This document shows positions 17,409-25,661 of a DNA stretch of 49,605 nt, piece by piece. Made by a program: the position numbers and the translations under genes. The DNA lies in the NCBI RefSeq assembly GCF_014698965.1, contig NZ_JACXAE010000060.1, positions 77,499 to 127,103 of the forward strand, given 5' to 3'. The stretch comes from Iningainema tapete BLCC-T55. GTDB lineage: Bacteria > Cyanobacteriota > Cyanobacteriia > Cyanobacteriales > Nostocaceae. Under the pieces are notes generated by a model, which saw only the letters and a list, made by a program, of their open reading frames with translations, had not been told where the DNA came from and searched no databases. Within the stretch, counting starts at the first letter, position 1. Every line of letters begins with the position of its first letter.

Positions 17409-20400
17409 ATGGAAACACAAATTATTTGTTTTAATTCAGATAAAAAAGAGAGTTTTTCCATATCCTTTGCACAAGAGCGGATGTGGTTGCTTGAACAAGT
17501 GAAACCAGGAAATCCTGCATACCACATACGCAGAGCAGTTCAAATTACAGGCTTGCTCAAAGCGGAAATACTAGAGCAGAGTATTAATGAAATTGTCAGG
17601 CGGCATGAAATTTTACGAACTACCTTTAATGTCATTGACGAGCAACCAAGGCAGATAATTAATTCACCCTCTAAGTTCAAGTTACCAGTAATAGACCTGC
17701 AAAAATTAAGCGCAACTGAACAAGAGCAGGAAGCTCAACGACTGATTACTCAAATTGTCCTTTCTCCCTTCAACTTCAGCATTGAACCCCTGTGGCGAGT
17801 TAGTTTGTTGCGGAAGTCGCTAGACTTACACATAATGGTATTAAGTATGCACAACATTGTGTGTGATGGCGATCGCACCACCATCTTCTTTCAAGAAGTA
17901 GCTGCGCTGTATGAAGCCTTCTGTGCTGGTAAACCGTCTCCACTAAAACCATTGCCCATACAGTATAAAGAATTTGCTCTTCAGGAACGACAACAACTAC
18001 AAGAAGAAATTCTCAACACTCAGCTAACCTACTGGAAGCAGCAACTTGGGGATAACCTACCCATATTACAACTGCCCACAGATCGCCCAAGACCTGCCAT
18101 TCAAACTTATTCAGGTGCAAGCCAACGGCTGAAACTCTCTGCCTCTCTCAGTAAGCAACTCAAGCACCTGAGTCAGCAGGAGGGAGTTACCCTGTTTGCA
18201 ACCCTGCTAGCAGCATTCAAAACATTACTTTACCGCTACACCAGAGAAGAAGATATCATAGTAGGCTCGCCTGTATCAAGTCGCCTCCCTAATACGGAGG
18301 AATTAATCGGGTACTTTGCCAACCCCTTGGTGCTGCGGACTGATATGTCAGGCAATCCCTCGTTCCGCCAGTTATTGTCTCGCGTGAGTGAGGTGATATC
18401 CCAAGCTTACAACCACCAAGATTACCCTTTCCAAAAGTTAGTGGAGGAACTACAACCACGGGATTTAGCTCTGAGTCCGTTTTTCCAGGTGTTGTTTATC
18501 TTTAACTCCGTGATGCCAACCCTAGAGTTACCTTCCCTAACCATGACACCACTGGATGTAGAAGGTAAAACAGTACCATTCGATTTGTGTATCTCGATCA
18601 AAGACACAGACTCTAAATTGGTCTTTTCGTGGGAGTATAATACCGACTTATTTGAATCGGCGACAATCGCCCGTATACTGAAGCATTTTCAGAATTTGCT
18701 CGAAAGTATTGTTGCTTCTCCAGAAGGACGGATCGGCGAACTGCCGCTGTTGACTGAAGTAGAACGGCATCAACTACTAGTGGAGTGGAACAACACAAAA
18801 ACAGAATATGCTCGAACTTGTATTCATAAGCTAGTTGAGGCTCAGGTAGAAAAAACTCCCGAAGCTGTTGCGGTAATTTGGGAAAACCAGCGATTAACTT
18901 ATAGAGAACTCAATTGCCGTGCCAATCAATTGGCGCATCACCTACAAAAGCTGGGAGTCAAACCAGAAGAGTTAGTTGGCATTTATCAAGAGCGATCGCC
19001 ACAGATGATGGTCGCCATCTTAGCTATTCTTAAGGCTGGTGGTGCTTATTTACCATTAGATCCCGCCTATCCAAAGGAACGCTTGGAGTACATGTTGTCA
19101 GATGCCAACGTGCAAGTGCTACTGACTACTAAGACTTTACTAAACGCATCATCACAAATAGCACTAGATACCAAAAACCAAGAAATAGTTTACCTGGATG
19201 ACTGGGAAAAAATCTCTCTTGAGAGTGATGCGAATCCAGTCAGTATAGTGAAACCACATAACTTAGCCTATGTGATTTACACCTCCGGCTCTACAGGGAA
19301 GCCCAAAGGTGTGATGATGGAACACCAAGCTCTTGCTAATCTGATTGACTGGCATCTTCAAAATAGAACAAAAGGAGCCTTGCTACAATTTGCTTCCCTG
19401 AGCTTCGATATCTCCTTTCATGAAATCTTTTCCACTTGGTGTTCTTCGCAAACGCTAGTGTTGATCAAAGAAGAAGTGCGACACGATCCCGAAGCTTTGT
19501 TGAATGCGATCGCTCAAAACCAGATTTCTAAACTTTATCTTCCCTTTGTTGCCCTACAGCAGTTGGCAGTAATTGATCGGATTCCCACCACTTTGCGTGA
19601 GGTGATGACGGCTGGCGAACAGTTACATATTACACCCACCATTGCCAACTTTTTCCGGCAAACAGGTTGCACGCTGCATAATCATTACGGTGCAACCGAG
19701 TGCCAAGATGTAACAACTTTCACCCTCACGGGGGATGCGAACAGTTGGCAGATACTTCCTCCCATCGGTCGTCCCATCAACAATATCCAAACTTATATAT
19801 TGGATGAGTTTTATCAACCTGTTCCCGTGGGCGTACTAGGCGAATTATACATCGGTGGCGAGGGTCTTGCTAGAGGCTATTTCAACCGCCCAGATCTAAC
19901 TCAAGAAAAGTTTATTCCCAACCCCTTCGGAAGAAGCGGGGGAGCACAGGAGCAGGTGAGACAGCGCTGCGGGAGGGTTTCCCGCAGCAGGCGACTGCGA
20001 ACCCGGAGGGGGAGCAGGGGGGAATCCTCTAATTTTGAACGTCTCTATAAAACTGGGGATTTGGCACGTTATTTACCAGATGGTAACATTGAACATCTCG
20101 GTCGCGCTGATCGTCAAGTTAAAATTCGTGGTTTCCGCATCGAATTGGGCGAAATTGAGGGATTATTAGCAAAACATCCGACTGTTCTCAAGAACGCAGT
20201 CGTCCTCCGAGAAGATGTTCCTGGCATTAAAAGGTTAATCGCTTATGTAGTTCCCGTACAGGGACAAGTGGCTCCTCAATTAGAGTTGGCGTTACGGAGT
20301 TATTTGAGAGAACACTTACCCGATTACATGATGCCAGCAGCGATCGTCATGCTCGATCAAATGCCTCTGACACCCAGTGGTAAAATAGATCGCCGTGCGC

Positions 20401-23400
20401 TACCTCAACCAGACTTGTCTCGTCCATTGGCGGGGGCGCTAGTCATGCCCCAATCGGAGACGGAGAAACTTATTGCCTCTGTTTGGCAAGAAGTGCTTCA
20501 GTTAGAAGTGGGAATTTATGATAATTTCTTTGAGTTGGGTGGTAATTCCTTACTCGTGATTCAGGTTCATAAAAAATTAATCCAAATCTTTGGTGCAGGG
20601 CTGCCAATTGTAACACTATTTCAACACCCGACAGTACATGCTTTAGCTCAATACTTACAAAAACCAACTGTCAAGTTGCTGCGCCAAGGCAACATAAGCG
20701 CAAGTGATACTGAGCTACCCCTTGTTAGAGTTTCACAAATATTGAAGCCTCTGTCTTTTGCCCAAGAACGAATATGGTTCTTAAGTCAGTTGGAGCAAAA
20801 TAACCCCTTCTATAACGAATTAGAAGCTCTGCGACTCTTAGGTTCTCTCAACGTCGTCGCGCTACAGCAGAGCCTCAACAAGATTATCCAACGTCACGAA
20901 GCCTTACGTACCAACTTCACAACTGTTGATGAGCAACCAGTTCAGGTGATTGCGGACAGCTTGACTTTGACAGTGCCAGTAGTGGATTTGGGTGAACTAC
21001 CTGAGAGTGACAGAGAAATCGCTTGTCAGCAATTAGCCACATCACAAGCCCAAAGACCCTTTGATCTTGTCAGCGATCCGTTAATCCAAGCCACTCTGGT
21101 TAAGCTAACACAGGTAGAACATGTGTTGCTGCTAAAAATCCACCACATTGTCTGGGATGGTTGGTCAATGGACGTATTTGTCCAGGAATTAGCAGCTTTC
21201 TACTCAGCTGGCAATGACTTGTCGTTAGAGCTACCTGAGTTACCGATTCAGTACACCGACTTTGCTGTTTGGCAGCGGCAGTGGTTGCAAGGAGAAGTAC
21301 TTTCGTCCCATCTAGCTTATTGGAAGCAACAGCTAGAAGGCGCTCCAGCTTTATTGGAATTGCCAACCGATCGCGTGCGAACAGCAACTCAAACTTTCCG
21401 GGGAGCGCGTCAAACAGTTGCACTTGGTTTTGAGTTAACAGAGGCGTTGAAGAGTTTAAGTCAGCGGCAAAGTGTTACTTTGTTTATGACGCTCTTGGCA
21501 GCGTTTCAAGTATTGCTTTCTCGTTATACAGGACAGACTGATATCTGTGTAGGCACGGCTCATGCTAACCGCGATCGCCCGGAAATTAATACATTAATTG
21601 GATTTTTTGTCAATACCTTAGTGCTACGCACTGATTTGTCAGGTAATCCTAGTTTTACACAGCTACTGGCAAAAGTCCGGGATGTAGCGTTGGGAGCCTA
21701 TACTCATAAAGATGTTCCCTTTGAGAAGTTAGTAGAAGAATTGCAACCGGAGCGTGATTTAAGCTACACACCATTAGTGCAGGTGATGTTGGTGCTTAAT
21801 GAGCCGATACCCCAAGTACACATGGCAGGCTTAACGGTAAGTTCATTAGCAATAGAAACAGCCACAGCAAAGTTTGATTTGATTTTATCTTTACAGAACA
21901 CGAACCAAGGAATAATTGGGCAATGGGAATACAATACTCACCTGTTTGATGCTGATACGATCAAAAGAATGGCGGGGCATTTTCAGACTTTACTTGAAGC
22001 AATTGTAGCCGATCCAAACCAACCGATGAGGGAATTACCTCTGTTAACTGATGTGGAACGTCATCAATTGTTAGTGGAATGGAATGACACCCAAACACCG
22101 TATCCCCCCAAGTGTATCCATCAGCTATTTGAGGAACAAGTTGAGCGGACACCTAATGCTGTGGCAGTAGTATTTGACAAACAACAAATTACCTATGAAG
22201 AATTGAACACAAAAGCCAATCAACTAGCGCACCATCTCCAGTCATTGGGTGTAGCACCAGAGGTACTAGTTGGGTTGTGTGTAGAGCGCTCCATTGAGAT
22301 GGTAGTGGGACTGTTGGGTATTCTCAAGGCAGGAGGCGCATACGTACCGCTCGATCCAGCTTACCCTAGTGAGCGATTGGCATTTATGCTCTCTGACGCC
22401 GCCTTGTCGGTACTGTTGACACAACAACGGTTAGTTGAGAGGATACCAAATCATTATGCAAAAGTAGTCTGCTTGGATGGAGAATGGGAGAACAGTGCTG
22501 ATGGAGGTGCAAATCCTAGCAATCATGTGATCGAAAACCTCGCTTATGTAATCTACACCTCTGGCACTACAGGACAACCCAAGGGGGTAATGGTTCAACA
22601 TCGCGGATTGTTAAACCTCGTCTTTTGGCATCAACAAGCGTTTGGGGTTTTACCATCAGATCGGGCAACTCAGATAGCCGGAGTAGGATTTGACGCTTGC
22701 GGCTGGGAAATTTGGCCCTATCTGACTGCGGGAGCCAGTATTTACTTTCCAGATAGTGAAACTTACCTTGATCCGGAGAGACTAGTCAAGTGGCTGGGAG
22801 CAAAAGCAATAACCATTAGCTTCCTACCAACACCTCTTTTAGAAAAGGTATTGCAGCTAAATTGGCAACAGGAGGTAGCTTTACGTATATTACTCACAGG
22901 TGGAGATCAACTGCATCATTATCCCAATGCCTCTCATCCTTTTGCACTGGTGAATAATTACGGTCCAACGGAAAACACTGTTGTGACGACTTCTGGAAGA
23001 GTGCCTTTCGAGGAGCGATCGCTTTTACCGACAATTGGTCGCCCCATTGCTAACACTCAAGCCTACGTGCTAGACGCACAACTACAGCCGTTGCCCATTG
23101 GTGTACCAGGCGAGTTGTACATTAGTGGTGATGGACTGGCACGAGGCTACCTCAACCGTCCAGAGTTGACAGCAGAGAAATTCATCCCCAACCCCTTTTA
23201 CAATTCAAAATTCAAAATTCAAAATTCAAAATTATATAAAACTGGTGACAAGGCACGCTATTTGGTAAATGGTACTATTGAATACTTGGAGCGTTTGGAT
23301 AACCAAGTAAAAATACGAGGTTTTCGCATCGAATTGGGAGAAATTGAAGCCACGCTAGGTACACATCCAGGAGTGCAACAGACTTTAGTCATGGTTCGAG

Positions 23401-25271
23401 AGGATATTCCTGGCGATAAGCGAATAGTGGCATATGTGGTAGTTAAACCAGAACAATCCCTAGTAGCGAGTGAATTGCGCAGCTTTTTGCTTGATCGGCT
23501 ACCTGAGTACATGGTGCCTGCTGCCTTCGTGTTTATAGATGCCATGCCATTAACACCTAATGGTAAGATAGATCGCCGCGCAATGCCTGTGCCGAAGACA
23601 GTAGGTCCGGTGAAGCAAATCGCACCAAGGACACCCATTGAGGAGGCGATCGCCAACATTTGGGCAGAAGTTCTCATTGAGCAAGTGGGAGTTGATGATA
23701 ACTTTTTTACCTTAGGAGGACATTCCTTACTTGCCACTCAAATCATCTCACGAATACGGACGAGTTTGGCAGTAGAAATACCTTTGCGCGATCTGTTTAA
23801 AAACCCTACAGTATCAACCTTGGCACAGTGCGTTGAAACAGCCCTTCAGTCCGGTTCATCACTATTGTTGCCACTGTTACCAGTGAGACGAGAGCAAGCA
23901 ATACCATTGTCGTTTGCCCAGCAGCGGTTATGGTTCTTAGCACAGTTAGAACCTGGCAATGCCGTTTACAACATCCCTGTGGCTGTGCGTCTTTACGGTG
24001 AACTCAACGTCGCTGGTCTACAACAAAGCCTCAACTGTATCATCAGCCGTCACGAAGTTTTACGTACTAACTTTGCTATACAAGATGGGAAACCAGTTCA
24101 AGTTATTGCTTTGAGTTTAACTTTATCATTAGCGACAGTAGACCTACAAGCACTTGTAGAAACTGAGCGCGAAATGACTTGCCAAGAAATGCTAAAACTA
24201 GAAGCACTGCAAGGATTTGACTTAAGTAATGAACCATTGATTCGAGCTAAATTGTTTCATTTGAAACAAAATGAGTACGTATTATCATTGGTAATGCACC
24301 ATATTATTTTTGATGGTTGGTCAATGAGTATATTTGTGCGGGAGTTAGCAGCACTATACGAGGGCTTCTGTACAAATAAGTCAACAGTGCTACCACAACT
24401 GCCAATTCAGTACGCAGATTTTGCCTATTGGCAGCAGCAGTGGTTCCAACAAGGGGGTTACGAGTCGCAATTAGCTTACTGGAAACAACAACTAGAAGGC
24501 GCGACTTTTGTGTTGGAACTGCCAACCGACTATCCGCGAAAAGCACATCAAACCTCTCGAGGGGCAAAGCAGTCCATAGTACTTTCTCGTCAACTGAGTG
24601 ATTCGCTTGTGACTTTGAGTCAGTTTGAAGGTGTCACCTTGTTCATGACGTTGTTAGCAGCTTTCCAAATATTGCTATGGCGTTATAGTGGGCAAGATGA
24701 TATTTGTGTAGGTACCCCCATTGCCAACCGCAATCTTACAGAGATAGAAGGACTAATTGGCTTTTTTGTCAATACCCTAGTGTTGCGTACTCACTTGGAA
24801 GGTGATCCCAGTTTTAGGCAGTTACTCTTGCATGTACGTGAAGTGGCTCTGGGAGCATATACACATCAAGACTTGCCTTTCGAGCATTTAGTGGAGCAAT
24901 TGCAGCCAGAACGGGATGTCAGCCGTCACCCAATCTTTCAGGTTTGGTTTAATCTGCTTAAGTTTGATCGCGATCGCATAGAACTTGCGGACTTGACAAT
25001 CGAAACCCTTCCGGATTTGACAGTTAGCTCAAAGTTTGATTTGTCTGTGACGGTTGGTGAACTCAAAGAAGGACTTCTACTAGAGTTGACTTACAATAGC
25101 TATCTTTTTGAAGATGCGACGATCGCCAGTATGCTGCGTCATTGGCAGAACTTGTTGGCTGACATCGTCAAATCAAGCGATCGACCGATTTCTTCCTTGT
25201 CGTTGTTGAGTGAAACTGAGATCAAAGACTTACTTGGCACTTTCAACGATAACTTGGAGGAGGAATTTTAA
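17409..25271 (+). CDS. Non-ribosomal peptide synthetase, C-A-T-C-A-T-C
   Basis: A 2620-aa NRPS. C1 (about 13-455) has HNIVCDG at 148-154 in place of HHxxxDG. A1 (about 484-995) has YTSGSTGKPKG at 624-634, and T1 carries phosphopantetheine Ser1047. C2 (about 1112-1550) has intact HHIVWDG at 1245, A2 (about 1580-2050) YTSGTTGQPKG at 1716, T2 Ser2106. C3 (about 2165-2610) has HHIIFDG at 2297 and ends the protein without an A domain. The A2 ten-residue code reads D-A-W-F-L-G-N-V-V-K, the classic leucine code. A1 reads roughly D-I-H-Y-M-A-H-D-V-K, which I cannot assign. No epimerase or methyltransferase domain is present. The next module's A domain is in the gene at 25654. Product: an X-Leu-X peptide by collinearity. 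Confidence 0.93.
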   Translation: METQIICFNSDKKESFSISFAQERMWLLEQVKPGNPAYHIRRAVQITGLLKAEILEQSINEIVRRHEILRTTFNVIDEQPRQIINSPSKFKLPVIDLQKLSATEQEQEAQRLITQIVLSPFNFSIEPLWRVSLLRKSLDLHIMVLSMHNIVCDGDRTTIFFQEVAALYEAFCAGKPSPLKPLPIQYKEFALQERQQLQEEILNTQLTYWKQQLGDNLPILQLPTDRPRPAIQTYSGASQRLKLSASLSKQLKHLSQQEGVTLFATLLAAFKTLLYRYTREEDIIVGSPVSSRLPNTEELIGYFANPLVLRTDMSGNPSFRQLLSRVSEVISQAYNHQDYPFQKLVEELQPRDLALSPFFQVLFIFNSVMPTLELPSLTMTPLDVEGKTVPFDLCISIKDTDSKLVFSWEYNTDLFESATIARILKHFQNLLESIVASPEGRIGELPLLTEVERHQLLVEWNNTKTEYARTCIHKLVEAQVEKTPEAVAVIWENQRLTYRELNCRANQLAHHLQKLGVKPEELVGIYQERSPQMMVAILAILKAGGAYLPLDPAYPKERLEYMLSDANVQVLLTTKTLLNASSQIALDTKNQEIVYLDDWEKISLESDANPVSIVKPHNLAYVIYTSGSTGKPKGVMMEHQALANLIDWHLQNRTKGALLQFASLSFDISFHEIFSTWCSSQTLVLIKEEVRHDPEALLNAIAQNQISKLYLPFVALQQLAVIDRIPTTLREVMTAGEQLHITPTIANFFRQTGCTLHNHYGATECQDVTTFTLTGDANSWQILPPIGRPINNIQTYILDEFYQPVPVGVLGELYIGGEGLARGYFNRPDLTQEKFIPNPFGRSGGAQEQVRQRCGRVSRSRRLRTRRGSRGESSNFERLYKTGDLARYLPDGNIEHLGRADRQVKIRGFRIELGEIEGLLAKHPTVLKNAVVLREDVPGIKRLIAYVVPVQGQVAPQLELALRSYLREHLPDYMMPAAIVMLDQMPLTPSGKIDRRALPQPDLSRPLAGALVMPQSETEKLIASVWQEVLQLEVGIYDNFFELGGNSLLVIQVHKKLIQIFGAGLPIVTLFQHPTVHALAQYLQKPTVKLLRQGNISASDTELPLVRVSQILKPLSFAQERIWFLSQLEQNNPFYNELEALRLLGSLNVVALQQSLNKIIQRHEALRTNFTTVDEQPVQVIADSLTLTVPVVDLGELPESDREIACQQLATSQAQRPFDLVSDPLIQATLVKLTQVEHVLLLKIHHIVWDGWSMDVFVQELAAFYSAGNDLSLELPELPIQYTDFAVWQRQWLQGEVLSSHLAYWKQQLEGAPALLELPTDRVRTATQTFRGARQTVALGFELTEALKSLSQRQSVTLFMTLLAAFQVLLSRYTGQTDICVGTAHANRDRPEINTLIGFFVNTLVLRTDLSGNPSFTQLLAKVRDVALGAYTHKDVPFEKLVEELQPERDLSYTPLVQVMLVLNEPIPQVHMAGLTVSSLAIETATAKFDLILSLQNTNQGIIGQWEYNTHLFDADTIKRMAGHFQTLLEAIVADPNQPMRELPLLTDVERHQLLVEWNDTQTPYPPKCIHQLFEEQVERTPNAVAVVFDKQQITYEELNTKANQLAHHLQSLGVAPEVLVGLCVERSIEMVVGLLGILKAGGAYVPLDPAYPSERLAFMLSDAALSVLLTQQRLVERIPNHYAKVVCLDGEWENSADGGANPSNHVIENLAYVIYTSGTTGQPKGVMVQHRGLLNLVFWHQQAFGVLPSDRATQIAGVGFDACGWEIWPYLTAGASIYFPDSETYLDPERLVKWLGAKAITISFLPTPLLEKVLQLNWQQEVALRILLTGGDQLHHYPNASHPFALVNNYGPTENTVVTTSGRVPFEERSLLPTIGRPIANTQAYVLDAQLQPLPIGVPGELYISGDGLARGYLNRPELTAEKFIPNPFYNSKFKIQNSKLYKTGDKARYLVNGTIEYLERLDNQVKIRGFRIELGEIEATLGTHPGVQQTLVMVREDIPGDKRIVAYVVVKPEQSLVASELRSFLLDRLPEYMVPAAFVFIDAMPLTPNGKIDRRAMPVPKTVGPVKQIAPRTPIEEAIANIWAEVLIEQVGVDDNFFTLGGHSLLATQIISRIRTSLAVEIPLRDLFKNPTVSTLAQCVETALQSGSSLLLPLLPVRREQAIPLSFAQQRLWFLAQLEPGNAVYNIPVAVRLYGELNVAGLQQSLNCIISRHEVLRTNFAIQDGKPVQVIALSLTLSLATVDLQALVETEREMTCQEMLKLEALQGFDLSNEPLIRAKLFHLKQNEYVLSLVMHHIIFDGWSMSIFVRELAALYEGFCTNKSTVLPQLPIQYADFAYWQQQWFQQGGYESQLAYWKQQLEGATFVLELPTDYPRKAHQTSRGAKQSIVLSRQLSDSLVTLSQFEGVTLFMTLLAAFQILLWRYSGQDDICVGTPIANRNLTEIEGLIGFFVNTLVLRTHLEGDPSFRQLLLHVREVALGAYTHQDLPFEHLVEQLQPERDVSRHPIFQVWFNLLKFDRDRIELADLTIETLPDLTVSSKFDLSVTVGELKEGLLLELTYNSYLFEDATIASMLRHWQNLLADIVKSSDRPISSLSLLSETEIKDLLGTFNDNLEEEF
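19926..20039. repeat. Dispersed repeat in frame within adenylation domain 1
   Basis: A GC- and purine-rich stretch encodes an Arg/Gly/Ser-rich insertion (about residues 840-877) between the A6 region (FIPNPF) and the A7 motif LYKTGDLARY. It includes a perfect 9-bp hairpin, GCTGCGGGA (19966-19974) with TCCCGCAGC (19980-19988), typical of cyanobacterial small dispersed repeats. The reading frame stays open through it. Borders are approximate. Confidence 0.85.
23203..23230. repeat. Heptanucleotide repeat in frame within adenylation domain 2
   Basis: Four exact ATTCAAA units encode an NSKFKIQNSK insert directly before the A7 motif LYKTGDKARY. This is the same loop that holds the dispersed repeat in A1. 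A gain or loss of one 7-bp unit would shift the frame of a 7.9-kb gene. Confidence 0.92.
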
Positions 25272-25285
25272 GTTACACTCCATTG

Positions 25286-25306
25286 AGCCGAGAGGTTTTT
25301 TCGGCT
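25286..25306 (+). terminator. Weak stem-loop after the first NRPS gene
   Basis: AGCCGA (25286-25291) and TCGGCT (25301-25306) form a 6-bp stem around a loop ending in TTTTT. It lies 15 nt after the NRPS stop. No T-run follows, so it may only attenuate read-through into the second NRPS gene. Confidence 0.3.
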
Positions 25307-25340
25307 TGTGAAAATTACAGGATTCCAGAATTACAAATTT

Positions 25341-25661
25341 ATGAAAAAACTATTGGGGATTTTGGGCGGGATGGAACCATTGGCATCCGCTGAATTCCTA
25401 CAAACCATTTATGAAGAAAATTTGACCGATATTGAGCAAGAATTGCCCGCGTGCATTCTTTACTCCGATCTAACCTTTGGCGATTGTACAGAGGCAATTT
25501 TGGCAGGAACAGAGGAAATTTTAATCAAACATCTGGAGTCATGTACTGAACTTCATCTCATCACCAAGTATTTCATCAAATGTCAAGTTAATAAAGATTA
25601 TAAAATTGTAGACCCCCTTTTAAAGCTAGCAAAGGATTTTTGGAGGTTTATCGATGCTTAA
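25341..25661 (+). pseudogene. Aspartate/glutamate racemase remnant
   Basis: The 106-aa product starts MKKLLGILGGMEPLASAEFL, the N-terminus of Asp/Glu racemases, which are normally about 230-250 aa. Similarity holds to about residue 70 (LPACILYSDLTFGDCTEAIL). The region that should hold the catalytic CNTxH cysteine is then replaced by unrelated short sequence and a stop. The canonical GGMGP glycine is also changed (GGMEP). It therefore looks inactive. Racemases of this family supply D-acids in NRPS clusters (McyF in microcystin synthesis is one). The alternative GTG start at 25308 lacks family support. Its end overlaps the next NRPS gene, whose ribosome-binding site lies inside it. Confidence 0.75.
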
